Shown here one piece after another: positions 35,669 to 48,338 of a DNA stretch of 64,000 nucleotides (position 1 is its first letter; each line of letters begins with the position of its first letter). The notes under the pieces are model-generated. The model worked only from the letters and a program-made list of their open reading frames with translations, did not search any database and was not told the origin of the DNA. This DNA comes from Oscheius sp. JU75 (Eukaryota; Nematoda; Chromadorea; Rhabditida; Rhabditidae): NCBI GenBank assembly GCA_037178855.1, contig JASJZC010000002.1, positions 4,278,001 through 4,342,000 on the forward strand, given 5' to 3'. The translations under genes were made by a program, and so were the position numbers.

Positions 35669-38600
35669 CGACCCACCGCCCCTACTGCTCCTGGAAACAG
35701 ATGATTCTTCTGCTTAGGTCGAAGCAATAATGTGTGCTTTTGTTATGGTAATAAACCGAGTGATGCGACCAAAAAGTACCTGTGATGTAGTAGGCGCGCG
35801 GTGGGTATCAAAGGGGCATGAACTTGGCCCCACGTTTTGGATGCAGTTTCGAGGCTACCTGAAACGACAGCTATTACGAGGAAGAGAGCAAGATAAGACA
35901 GATTTAGAAAGGGTCAGAAGGCAGGAATGAATCAGAACTGGAGAAAAAAATGGTCACGTGGAGAAGTGAGACGAGACGAAAGAGCGACAGTCTGTAAGAA
36001 CAGCATAGTCATAATTACGAAACTTCAAAGAGTTCGAAACATTGGAAATTGGTTAGCTAGGAGCACCCGAAAGAAGAAAAAACTTTGGAAAACTTGTAAA
36101 AAAAGACGTCTCTCTTACAACCGTGTCTGATGTGTATGTTTGAGTGTTTGTGCGTGACCTATTGCGGATACTAAGGGGTTGGACGCGAGGGACCGGGGGC
36201 TCGGATCTCACCCAGGACCAAAATTTTCGTGATCAGGGTAGACAGTTTAGAAATGGATAAGATGTCAGGTTCAAACGATCACAAAAGGACAGTCAATAGA
36301 CAGCTTGACAGATGATAGCATATTGGCATGAAGACCGAGAGGTTGAAGAGCAGATAGGTTGAGAGACAAGGGTAAAAGAGTCATAGAGACAAACGATCTG
36401 AACCCAACAAAAAGCTAGAAAGTCCCAACAGTTGTAGGCATGGCAGGTTGTCGGAGAAACAAAGAGACAGACATACTGCCTAACAAAACAGTAGTAAACT
36501 ATCGAAAACGCAAGGTATCTTTTAAGAACTCTGTCTGCCTGTAAGAGATGACAAACCAACATACGCCTAACTGTAGGACTAGGCATCAAATTTCGTGCAT
36601 CCCCGAAAACTGAAAAACAGGTAATGATATCAGTATTTTGGAAACAGCATAGCTGCTTGGGACGGCGAAGCCGTTCGAAATGGCTGGCATGTTTAAAGCA
36701 CATAATTACAGTTGGCATGTCGAACCAAAAGAGTTAGTGCAACTTGGAAAAGGATGCAGCAAAGCGCTCCACGCTCGGTACAGGACGGGGACAAGAACAA
36801 GAGAAATAGAACACGGGCAGCTTGATTGACTTCTTCTCTAGAAAAGAGTAGCCTCGGTGATGCGAAAAGTACTCGTCTGGAGAGAGAGCCGTCAAATAAC
36901 TAGACTGCAGTCGTTTTTCCTGGAAGCGATTCTATTGTCTTTCATCCATCCGCGCCATCTCGCATAAATAGAAAAAGTAGATAAATGGGATGTACACGTG
37001 TTGAGGCACTTAGAGTGAAGTGGGAGGGGCTGTTGTGATTAGTGTCCGTGCTCCCCTGGGGTAAGCGCTGAGCCGTACCAGATTGCCAGAACACAAACTG
37101 GCATCTCTCTCAATAGAGAGAGGCTATAATGTACGCGTCTGTGTGTGAAATCGGACACCCCAGAGCCATCTCCACGAGCCTGAATGAAGAATAAAAGTCA
37201 GTGCCCCTGAAAAGAAGGGCTTCTCCATCGATTTCGGGGTCTAAAGAGAGAGAGAGAGAGAGAAGGGGGAGGCCAGCGGAAACTTTACGGTCCATTTGGT
37301 GCATATTTGTGGCGGCTTGCGAGTAATTGCATAGGTACAAGTGTTCCTTCGGAGAGAGGAAAGAGATCGAGCGAAAACAACGGGAACGGAGAGACAAGAC
37401 ACTTAATGGAATATTTTAGCGTGACAACAGCCACCGCCCAAAAAATAGGGTTCACTTGTATAAGACGTCAGTCGATGCCCAACAGAAGAATGAGTGACAC
37501 CAGTACGTAAGCGTCTTCGAAAAGCAACAACAAGTTACTGACAGTAATTGAAATTTTGAAACATTCAGCCTCTGGTATTGTAGGACAGCTAAGGAAACGT
37601 TTGTGAAACTTCAGAGCGGATTCGAAGGGAAACAACGGTCAGATCGGATGTAAACCAATGTGATAGATGCACTGGTATTCAAAATCCTTGTTTGATTTGT
37701 GTGCTAGTAATGCCTTAGAACAGAGATCTTGTGAGGAAACTTAATACTGATGAATTAAAAAGATCGATTAAATAAGCTCTTACGATCTAAAGTGGTTTCC
37801 ACTATCCTATGCTGTCAAACTGAATAATGGATCGGATCGTCGAACAAGGCTGAACTTTTCGCGGAATAGCTCTGCCATTAGATTTGTTTAAAAAAAGAAC
37901 TGTTCAGCTCGAACTGACAGTTTGATACCAGTCAGGTTCGATAATATTCAAACCTGACTGGTATCAAACCCTGTGGTTCTGGAACAATATTTAAAAGAGA
38001 AAATTTGATAAATCCTCTCTATAGTCTTCCAATGCGGCATGCATAACCAAGGGGCTATTTCTGCTTCAAGAGAAAATTGGTCTCTCTCAGACGACGGAAA
38101 TGTGACGGATACGAAAAATGAGTACTGGTGACAAGACATATCGAGAGAACAAATAAACATAGTGCTTGTTGTAAATGCAGCCGTGTGAACCGGAGGTCAT
38201 TTGAAATGCAACTTGGCCGATAAGGGAGAACAGGCACGAAAGAGGCGATTCCGAGAATAACAGGAGAAAGGCGTGACTTGTGACGTAGAGTGGACAGAGA
38301 AAGAGAGATAGATGATCAGGAATCGGAACGTGATAGACAGGAGAGAGAGGACATCAAACATTCGGGGGAGGACCTGGTGAAGAGTCAGGTTGCAGGCTCG
38401 GGTGTTCGAAAGGAGTTGGTCAAATGAACTTCAGGAGCACCAGTCTGTCTGGAATTCTGTCTGGTATTCTTTCTGTGATCCAACACTGGTAACTCATGTT
38501 AAGTTGGCAGGTGCAGTGTGGGCAAAGGACATGATACGTTAAAATGGAAAAAAATGACTTGATGGTATAGAAGAAAGTAGCTTACATAACAAGAGCAAAA

Positions 38601-40936
38601 GAAGCTTCCTCCAGAAGGAAGGACATTTATCAGTTCAGACACTAACTTGCTGATCCTTTCATTGAATTTCAAAACAACAGCCACCAAACGATGTCTTCTC
38701 ACGGAAGAAGACTTTTGGCCTCTCAGAGCATATAGATGTCTGATTCCCTTCATATCGGGCCGGACCCTCGTTCATAACGGCATGAATGTGCCCTGGCGCC
38801 CAGAGAATGGAATGGCCTTCGGCTCCCAAAATGACACTGCCGGGGCCCTAAGAAATGACCGCGCAGCACAGGAAATTGTGTGGTGGTTGTTGTTTGGAGG
38901 AGGAGAGAGAGAAGGAGATAAAGCGCTGCAAATGGTCCGGCTGTGTCAATTGGTTGAGTTTGGATGAAATTCGCTATAGTGAGAGGTTTACGAGCAGTCC
39001 CCCTAGGCTGCTGGGGGCCATGTTGCTCAATTAGAACGAGGCAGGGGCTAGCCCCCAGCAGACACACCGATCAGAGCCGAAAAGACACACTGAATGGAAG
39101 CAACTTCCGGCAGGTGAACGCGCAGCAAAAATGTACTTCTTCTCCATGCAAAGGAGATGCACTGATACCAGAATGGTTCTGTAGAAGAAGAGTTGCCGTT
39201 TGGACAGTACAGACAGGGATTGGAAGATGAGAGATTGCGGACAAACAATTTTTAACCTCATGAGAACAGTACAAGGCTTGTTAGACTGGCTCACAAGAGT
39301 TCACAGGACAAATGAGATGAAGCCAAGGAGCCAAATCATTTCTGAAACTTTTTGGAAAAGTCAAGAGTCTCGATAGGGATGGAATTATAGAAGACTCTTT
39401 GGTTCAGTTCATTGATTCAGTTAGATTAGGCTGCAAGACTGGTTCGCAACATGGAAAAGAGATGAACTCCATCGTCGAGAGACACCTTCGACTAATTCTA
39501 TTCCATAGTGTCACTTCCGCATTTCCACCTCAAAATAGCAAAAAGAAAAAGAAGAATGAACGTGTGGTCCTATTCAGTACATCCATCGACGGAGGACGGC
39601 ATCTGATTTATCACTTGACAAACGACATCCTCAGGGATCGAGGCCCTAAAAACGTCCTCCCCTCTCACACAATTAGTATTCGGCTTGCAAACAAAACTGG
39701 AAGAGGAAGAATGACTTGGGAATCCTTTAGCTTTTTCTTAACACAAAGTTGCGTCTTTAGCTGAAAAAGAACTGCCTGGGCTACGGGGTCGTCTAACGAG
39801 ATTGCCCAATAATTTGGTTTGTTTCCGGGCCGGAGACATGTCTTTACAAACAGCACACGTTGATTACTGCACAGAGCTTAGGTCCACCTCTTTACGTCAT
39901 TTTTCGCCATTCTTTGACAGAAATATGGTACTGTGTAGTGAGTAACAGCCTCTAAAATACGTGGATTGGATTGTTTAAAGTATAGAATGACGCTGAGAAT
40001 AAAAGGGAAAGTCGTAAGACAACGAGGGAAAGACAGAATGGACCAAGCAGAAAACTGTTCCAAGTTGAAAATTCAAAGTTGTTACTGTGAAGATCACGGT
40101 TGGGATACGGGATGCGCCACCGATCTGTCTGTCAAGAAATATTTCTGCCCACGAATGACACGCTATAATATGCAAGTTCCCAAAAAAGTACATAAAATAC
40201 CGAGTCATTTGATCTCTGGCCAGCGGGACCGCTTGTTGGGCATGAGAACGTAATCCAAATTTGAAACTGGCTACTCTCCTGGGAGGGAAGAGCAGAGACA
40301 AGAGAAAGGAGAAGGAAGGCAATGTTTCATTAAAGAAGAAGCCACGTCAGAATGGCCGAGAGGATCAAGAGGACGCCGCCCGTTTTAATGAGGATTTCTC
40401 TGAAGGACTGGGACGCGCGAGAGTAAGTGCGAGTTGAAAGCCCACAAAAAAGGGCTGGAGGGCAGGCCAGATAAATGAGAATGCGAGACAAGTGCCTCTA
40501 CCTAGTGTCAGAGGAGACAGCAGAGAGACGTAGTTAGTTTGGTCTGGGATAGAAAATTCGATACAGAACTGTGTGGATGCCGAGGGCAGTTGGTTATTCG
40601 TAAAGACATAGAACAAAGAACGAGAGGGACAGCCTCATCTCCTCATATATTGCGAATGCATTGCGCTTGGGTTCATTGATCCGGAGCAAAGAGACGAAAC
40701 AACTAACAAAGACTCTGGTTGTTTGTAAGCAAGAGGAGACTAAGGAGTCGTCGAGATTTAAAAGGAACTTGATTTGGATAGTTCTGTGGAACTACTGTGA
40801 CGAACAGTCCAATACTACCTTCCCTGAACTCTTCTGGTAACCAGATTCGCTCAGTGTTGTATAGTCGGGATTAGCTTAACCTGAGAAAAATCTGTTGGCA
40901 AGTCAAGCGAGCCTAACTCCACTTCAGTTGCCGAGT
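35669..40936. other. Gene-poor 5.3-kb interval
   Basis: No open frame here shows a domain, splice-consistent neighbours or protein-like composition. It contains the K2P 5' flank, a GA-dinucleotide run near 37245-37263, a 19-bp perfect hairpin at 37920-37969, and short palindromic motifs. Long distal control regions or noncoding transcripts are possible but not shown. Confidence 0.5.
37920..37969. repeat. Perfect 19-bp inverted repeat (hairpin)
   Basis: GTTTGATACCAGTCAGGTT (37920-37938) and AACCTGACTGGTATCAAAC (37951-37969) are exact reverse complements around a 12-base loop; ACAG/CTGT continues the stem past one bulged base. It is isolated in the gene-poor interval. It could be a young foldback element, a small-RNA precursor or a binding site. 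Confidence 0.8.
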
Positions 40937-41449
40937 ATGTTGGTGCCGTGGCTGGCCATCTTCCATCTGCTGCTGGTAGCTGTCCTCGTCGTCTGCAAGA
41001 AGGACAGGAAGACTGCCTCGGTATGTGCACATTCCTACAAATAAAAGAAAGTTCAGACAAGCTACCCCGGCCAGCCGAAGTCCGAGCCGACGAAGAAAGA
41101 AGAAGAGAAGGCGAAGAGCAAGAAGAACTTCTCGATCAAGCTCAAATTTGATCCGCCCGTCGAGTCGGAAAAGGAGCCGGAAAAGACGGATCTCGGAGAC
41201 AAGGACGAGTTCAACCCGCTTCTGGACAAGAGGATCCAGAGCAGACTGGGGAAGACGAGGCGCACAGAACTCGAGATGTCGATGGACCTGACGCAAGACA
41301 GCATCTCGACCCGGAAGCCCCTGGGTGGGAGAAATGCGTCGACAAAGACGGCTCGACTGATGGTAGCCGAGACCGAAGGAAGCGACAGGAGTAGCATGCA
41401 GCCGGTGCCGCAAGCGACGAAGCCGGAAAATACGAGCACCTACCTCTGA
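40937..41449 (+). CDS. Small single-pass membrane protein with charged tail
   Basis: Family not recognised. Two exons (40937-41020, 41057-41449) with a 36-nt intron give 158 residues. The start MLVPWLAIFHLLLVAVLVV is a membrane anchor or signal peptide, followed at once by CKKDRK. The remainder is Lys/Glu rich (KKEEEKAKSKKNFSIKLKFD) with Ser/Thr sites and no cysteines, suggesting a disordered cytosolic or luminal tail. An acceptor (CACTTCAG) lies 9 bases upstream of the ATG. The alternation of acidic and basic clusters resembles a scaffold or adaptor, but no function can be given. Confidence 0.7.
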
Positions 41450-41716
41450 TGAAGCCCTACGGAAGGGACAAATGGAACTGAATCTGCAGACCATTAACCA
41501 AAAAATAGAATATTACCGTGAGTCCCTTTTTTTTGCTATAGGGGATTTTGGGGATAGGAGACGTGTTGATGAAGTAAAGGGAACATGGGTATAAAAGGAG
41601 GCTTGGGGTTGAACAGAAGAGCTGTCCCTGGTGTGAAACTGTCAAAACAATCTCTGGAAACACAAGATTCATCGGTAAAGCTTCATTTGACTGTCAGAAA
41701 TGTACAGAAAACAAGG

Positions 41717-43162
41717 TTATTCTTCCGCCGACATGATTCGAGCTGAGGGTTGATCACCGACTTCTTGAGACCCGTAACTACTGACACTTCCCCGTGCTTC
41801 TGGATTATCGATACCCGCATATTCGTTGTGTGCTACTTCCACGTCTCTATACAAAATATAGTGTTGAATCATGAAGACGATGTCGAAGATGATCGATACG
41901 AGACCAAGTCCAAACTTGACTGGGTTTCCGTAGAAACTCCTCCAGTCTCCGACATTGGCTGACTGTAAGACCATTTGGAGAATGTCGAGAGAGCCCCCGG
42001 TGAAGTCGAGGAGAATGTTCCCGATGGACCAGCCGACTGTACTCTTCCGACGAAAGTTGTAGAAGGCCTATAATTTTGGGATTGACTTGATAGAAGAACA
42101 AGACAAACCTGTGGGAAGTATTTGGACATGGTTACAGCCATTTTAATATAAGAAAGAGAGTTGACGAAAGTCAGGGCGTTGTAGACTCCGAAGACGGACA
42201 GAGCCCCCGAAACTATTCCTACAAGGACAAGAATCGTACCTAGTCCCATGCATGGCTTCGAGACTCGTTGATTCTCGCGCTAAAGTACTTTCTTGGACCG
42301 TTCAAAAAGTCAGTTACCTCGTAAAAGAAGCACTGTGCTCCTGTAACCAGACAGGCGATCAGAGCATGCACTGCAAAAACTACGTCATTCAGATAGACCG
42401 GATTGGGGCTGTGGGGGTTAGTTTGCTGGTATTCTGCCTGAATATAGGGTTTGGAAAACAGTTAACTCTTCTTACCTGAACGAAGGGATTGAAGAACATC
42501 AACAGATTGTAGATCGAGTAGGCTGTGAAGCCGATGACGTTCAGAAGCAGAAAGTCAAAGTTCAGTCCAATCACACTTAAATTCCAGTTATTGTACCAGA
42601 CTCACACCCAGTTTACCTCTTCCTGCTACAGTTGAGAAAGATTTGAGGGTAGAATGAGATGCTCCAAGCGAAGAAGTAAGTCCACCCCACGATATCAGCG
42701 ATCCAGTCGACTGCTCGAGACTGGATGATGTTCAGACGGACAAAGGCTGGCTCCAGACTAGAAACATACCATCAGATTGCTAGTTATTAAAACTTACTCG
42801 AGAGGACACTTGGACTCGTTCCCACCCATCACTCGACAGTCAATAGGGTCCACTACAAGCTGAGAAGTCAGCTTCTTTCCCTTGACCCATAGTGTTCCTT
42901 TTCCAGTTTTGGAGATTACTGTAGTGTTCAAAATATCGAGACTCTCTGTTAAATCCGAGGTATTGAACAGAATGAGAATGTCATAAGGCTGAGGTTCTCT
43001 GAATCGGTTCTATTCAATCTTCAAGTAGTCTACTTACGTCTTGTAAACTATCGGACTGACTTCTCCAATGACCACCGACTGAACATGGCTCTCTGGTCGA
43101 AGTTGGTCCAAAGAACTGGCTGTGGTGAACAGTAATATCAAAGATAGAAGTAATCGAGCCAT
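41717..43162 (-). CDS. ctns-1: Cystinosin, lysosomal cystine/H+ symporter
   Basis: Exports cystine from lysosomes using the proton gradient. Signal peptide [17 protein letters not shown], a luminal domain rich in N-glycosylation-type sites, then seven helices with two PQ-loops: [16 protein letters not shown] and [18 protein letters not shown]. The first loop continues [20 protein letters not shown], the second [17 protein letters not shown] with the Asp that couples protons. [20 protein letters not shown] precedes the C-terminus, where NEYAGI offers a YxxPhi sorting signal in place of the vertebrate GYDQL. The ATG follows a CTCAG acceptor by about 17 bases. Family assignment is strong. Confidence 0.94.
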
Positions 43163-44551
43163 TTTGGTATCACATAAACCTGAGAAGAATTCGTTGCACG
43201 GCGGAAGCATCAATTAAAATAAACAGACAAGTCACATGGAAAGAGAGAACTAAACTGCTACGTCTTATAAAGAAAACAATTTCGAAAGATCTCGTTTCTC
43301 TTAAAACTCATCGATTTTAATTGAAAAGCGAGCAAACAAGCTCTTAAAATAACAAAATTGGTCATTCACAAGCCTAGACATGGGGGGAGGAAAGGTCGAA
43401 GAAGCAACAATAGAACAAACGTCGGAGCATTTCTTTCAGATACTCAGAATTAGCATTGAATGGCCTTTTTCTGCTAAAAAAATTTGCTTGGGAACAAGGG
43501 AAAAGAATCACAATGTTTGTGATTTTAGGCCTTAGTTAGAATCTAGAGAAGGTCAAGAATGATACCACATTGTGGAAGAGATTAAACAGCAAGAGAGAAA
43601 GAGAAACGCATACTTCTACTTGAAGGTCAGCAAGGAAAGACAGAGAACAGTTATTTGACAAGGGGTCTTTGACCAGTGGATAAAAGAAAGGATGTTTGAG
43701 AATGAGCCTGTTCATTGACCCCTAGAAAATTGTCCCAAATTTGCGAATCTTTTGCACTTATTCGATTAGAGAATTGAAATGCTGAAGAGGAAAAAAGCTG
43801 ACGCGAACACGCGGGGAGGAAATTGGATGCTGACCTACAGGCAGAAATTGTTTACTTTTCGATAAACTGACGTCTCGTGAGGAAACTCTAGTACTTATGT
43901 AGGTAAAGGAGGCGCTTCCCTGGGACATAGACCAGCTGATGCAATAGAACCCGTTCTCGTGCAATGAAAATTCTTAGAAATGATGAGATGGGACTTCCCC
44001 GCAAGTGTCTGTGAGAAAGATGACAATTGTGATGAAAGCAAGGCAACGAAAATGAAAACTTCTGGGAAACGGAATGACTATAGACTAACTCAAGGAAGGA
44101 AGTTGTTTATGGACCGTTCAAAGAAAAGTCAGGATGATTTCCAAAACAATAGCATGCACAGAACAAGTGATTAGGAGTCTTATCGACTTTTCAGTGTTTT
44201 CCGCCGACAAAACAGCTGATCGCCTCGCTGGCTCGTTTTCCTGTTTTTCTGTTCTCCGACAATCAAAGCTAACACACTTTCTCGGGCTTTTTGTTTGAAA
44301 ATGGACCAGAAAGTAACGGGAAAGAGAGAAGATAAAACTGAGAACCGAACGTGTTTATTGAAATTATTGGATGACCGATCGGTCGGGTAGATTAGACCCT
44401 TTTCAAACGTGTTCGAACAGCTGATCTTGGTTGTTTTGGACTGTAGCTGAAAGACCGAGTACGCAATGCGTACTCTTGTTGATTTCTGTTCAATCGGGAC
44501 AATTTAAACCTTTTCTTTTTGAGTTCCTATCAACCATTTCTCTTTTAGATT
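43163..44551. other. Divergent intergenic region between cystinosin and VPS35L
   Basis: 1.4 kb without a supported gene. It holds both 5' flanks. A 19-base palindrome, GAGTACGCAATGCGTACTC (44458-44476), sits 76 bases before the VPS35L start and could be a dimeric factor site. A TTTTAG acceptor precedes the VPS35L ATG by three bases. Confidence 0.5.
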
Positions 44552-47500
44552 ATGGGTACGGAAGTAAGATGGAAGATTCGAAAGTATGAGAACCGAAGAA
44601 CTCCTCAAGTCGGTAACCCAGTCCTGAGTCATCCACTGCTTCCCAAATCGGCATACTACAAGAAAACGGTCGATTTGGAAGAGAAAGAGGAGGAAGAACA
44701 AGGGAATTATGATTTTATCGACCCACTGGGTGAGCTTGCATACTATCGATCTCACAATAGATCATTTCAGGAGCCACAAATGGCGAAACACCATTCCCAG
44801 AACCGATCATTGTTCCAAAAGAGGAACAATGGATTCGGAAGATCGATAAAAATCTAGATAATACATTGGAAACTATTGAAAATGACAGGATGGTGCTTGG
44901 TAAGTAGAAGAGGAGAGATTAGTTTGGGCAGTTCATTGTGCTTGGAAAAACACTGGTGGTGTCCTTGCATTCGCTACAGGGTAGAAAGTCATTTTCAGAC
45001 ATTGTCCTTCCTAATTTTGCTCCCTGGAAGAAAAAGCGCCAAGAGATTCTGGATTTCTCTGACAAGGAACAGCCGGCGAGACCAGCATATTCGAAGATTT
45101 CCTTCAGTCAGATGAATGCCCCCGAAAAAATTCGGAGACGGTTCGTTTCCATACTTCATTTTCGAGATTCTTGCCATTCAGGATGGAAATAATGGACGAC
45201 ATGTCCGGGCTGAAGAAAATCACAGAGTCGTCACAAACCGAGATTGTCAACAGTATTCGACAGATGAGAAACACACTGGTTCAGAACTGGCAACAGAACA
45301 AGAGAGTCGAGTCCATCGTGGTAAGATATTATTTTAATCTTTGTAAAAAAAAAACTTACTTCAGCTGATGACGGACCTAGCCAGAATGCTCACTTCGACG
45401 ACGACTACCTCCTTCTATCCGCATCAATGGGTTTTGACGACGGATGTTCTGGACCTCTTTGGAAAACTCATCTATGATCGACTGCTTGAGAAGTCTAATG
45501 AAGTAGGTATTGTATTTCTACATTTTGCAAATCAGTTTAGGAGAGACGAGCCCTTCATCAGAGTGCCTTGACACCGAATTTCACTTCGGACGACATCCCA
45601 AAGGAGGCGACCGAAGTAGCGAAGAACTGGTTCTGTAAAATAGCCGACATCAAGGAACTCATACCGAGATTCTACGGTAGATTCATTGTCTTTCTGTTAA
45701 ACTTTGTTCAGTCGAGTCGGCAATGATCTCTTGTCTTCGATTCCTCGACAGTACCAGCATCCGGGTGAACCTTATCCGACTAGCCAGCATGACCACAAGT
45801 ATTTGAGCTGAAGATTCATCTTCTAGAGAAGTATTCAGAATTCACACATACCCTGCAAGCATCCTACGGGAGAGCCTATTTGAGCAAAGTTTCGATGCAT
45901 CTGGATGCCGCTGATCGAGCTCCTCATTGGAGAGTTCTCAACGATTGGATGCAGAGTCCCATGCCTCAATTGGTTAGATTTTCAACAGCTTATTGTAAAA
46001 TTCTTACAGCCGGAGCTGACATCTTTCGCCTTGGAATGGATCATTCAATGTGTCTCTTACGGAGCAACGTCGATAAATGACATTGGCCCGATCTGGGAGT
46101 ACTGTAAACAGGTAAAAACTATTAAAGTTTTTGAAACTGAAGCTGTATTTTTAGGATTCGAAACGAAGTTTCATTGTCCAAGCTTTCCTTAAAGGTGTTC
46201 CTCCAAGCTACTTGGTCAATCACATCCTCGACGTCATCCCTCTTTTGACCCATCGAAGTGCTTCTGGAAGAGACTTGACAGTGTTGGGAGATAGAATTAT
46301 TCTCACCGAGGTTCCGGAGGGCATCCGACAGGAAATCTTTGAGTATGTTCTTCAAAACATAGATACAGATCGAGCTTCAGTGCTGTCTGGTCGGCCACTG
46401 TCAACTTGGAACGGACAGACGACTTTCTGAAAAGTGCGAACTCTTGGATTCGGTTCGCTTCGAAGTGAGAACCATTGTTCTTATTCCTATTTTCAATTTC
46501 AGACACTTCCCCTCCTCGTCTCTCAGTCCTCTTTTGACCAAATTTGTCTGGCGACTCTCTCCCCTACCGGTACTTCCTCCTAATATCTTCAACTTTTTAC
46601 AGGATGTTCAGAGTTCTTTCGGCGAGTCGATTGTAGACTTTGTCCGGAACATTCTGGACTATCTGAACGGGGATCTTCTGTCCCTTCTGAAGGACGACAA
46701 TTTTATCACCATCGTCAAGTGGCTCAGGTACCAAACTTTAGGCCAACTGAGCAGATTTATAGAGACGAGGAGTACTGTCTAGCCACTTCAAAAGCAGTAG
46801 TCTCTGCCTTCTTGAGACTGTGTAAGCCGCAATCGGTCAGCGAGTTCATCGTTGCTTACCAGGTTTCGTCTTTCTATTGGCGGGTTTATTCGAAATTTCA
46901 GTTGTCGGAACACTGCTTCACCTTGTCTCAGTCTCTGAGACCTGATTCTGTGACAGACGAGGTTAATTCCACCTGTTCCATGATCTGTTCGGCAATGGAT
47001 CGGATAGATCTTGGGTCAGATTTGGAGAACTCTCTTCAATGGCTCGTCGGAATTCGGAGCTCCATGGGAGAGTGGTCGCAGATTGTTGAGGCTCGTTCTA
47101 CTTAGTTCCATAGGAAAAAAAATAAGAACATTCGCTTTTACTAGCGCTTACCAGAAGAGCCTGGTGGGAAAAGAGTGAAAAAAAAGAGCGCCAATGCAAA
47201 TTGAATGCAAAAGGACGGCTGATACCAAACTGAACCTAGAAACAGTACTCTTTCAGCACGTGACGAATCTTCTCTCCCGCTGTGCCCTGCACTGTCTCTC
47301 CCATATAAAGGCCACAAACAAGAGAGGGATCTGGTTGAGGTAATCTGAATATTCTTTCAATCAAATAGCATTTTCAGAGCCTGCATCGCGAACATTTTTA
47401 TCACAATCCCCTCTATCTCCTCCCCGAAGGAACGTTTCCATTTTGCCATCCAAGGAACAGCCATCGCTCTGGCTGCCAATTCATTGCCTCAGGTATTTTT

Positions 47501-48208
47501 GTTCAGTTTTCTTTTGGTAATTAAGAGTTTAGGCCGACTCGATGATGAAGTTGTGTGCCGAGATCCTGAACGACTTCCCCCCCAACAGTCTCTTCGTCTC
47601 CTTGTCCGCCAAATGGCTCTCCCTCCTCGTTTTCGTCCCAGACTCTCCCAACAAGAAAATTCTCTACCTTTTCAATGCCTTCATGAGCATTTTGGACGGG
47701 TAATTCGGTTTATTTTTTTAACCTATTTCTGTTCAGAAAACGCTGGGAGGATCCAGTCTGCCATGCTACAATACTGATCCAGTCACTCTGCTACCTATCA
47801 GCTGTTGCTCAGCCAAAAATCGCTAGTAACTTCGCCTACGTCGCGACGAACGATGTCATTTATGGACAGAGCGAAGAGTACATGTGAGATCAGAGCTTAA
47901 GCAGAGAGTATCCAAAATTTAGAAATACTGTAGGAAGTTATGTCGATAATATTATGGAAAGGTATCTTACTCTCATTGAGAAGGAGGATCAAACTTCTCC
48001 TTTCGCTTCGATGCTGCTCTTGGAATTCATGGCTTCTCACATGGAAATCGAGGGGAAACTCGTCTCCTTCGTCGGTAATCTCCTAAAGAAAATCGGTCGG
48101 GCCGGCTGTTATCAAAGTCGGCTGGAAGGAGTGGTAAGCGATCTGATTCCCGTGAGTCAAGAGAATCCATCTCTGCGTTCTTTGCTAGAGAAATTCTGCT
48201 TTTTGTAA
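44552..48208 (+). CDS. VPS35L, Retriever complex subunit
   Basis: Central subunit of Retriever (VPS35L-VPS26C-VPS29), which recycles endosomal membrane proteins together with the CCC and WASH complexes. The N-terminus is short and charged, unlike the long human one. Family blocks: ITESSQTEIVNSIRQMRN, NKRVESIVLMTDLARMLTST, SFYPHQWVLTTDVLDLFGKL, NWFCKIADIKELIPRFYVE, ALEWIIQCVSYGATS, then in the second half GIWLRACIANIFITIPS and LPQADSMMKLCAEILND. Retromer VPS35 itself does not match these. One intron (about 47.09-47.25 kb) is larger and carries a dispersed-repeat segment. The stop at 48206-48208 is 130 bp from a convergent gene. Confidence 0.88.
47187..47223. repeat. Dispersed repeat fragment R2, copy in VPS35L intron
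   Basis: The 37 bases around GCCAATGCAAATTGAATGCA match, with few changes, the segment at 62182-62217 (GCCAATGCAAACTGAAAGCA), both ending GGACGGCTG. Each copy is inside a longer-than-usual intron. Confidence 0.6.
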
Positions 48209-48338
48209 TGTTTAGGTGCTCCCCCATTCCATCTCCGCATATCACCTTTTCACTCGCAAATTGGTACGGGTAATAAATTTTTATGCGATATGATAAACTT
48301 GTAAATCTAACAAAAAGTGAAAACGTAACGAGTGAAAA

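Noticed and set aside
38747..39294. Overlapping short open frames on both strands in the gene-poor interval
   Set aside because: No splice context, domain or protein-like composition; all are short and overlap each other.
41577..41620. TATAAAAGG-like box on the plus strand
   Set aside because: It lies in the short gap between two convergent gene ends with no plus-strand gene downstream.
44552..48208. Assignment as retromer VPS35
   Set aside because: The conserved blocks (FYPHQWVLTTDVLDLFGKL, ELIPRFYVE, RACIANIFITIPS) are those of VPS35L; hallmark VPS35 segments are absent.
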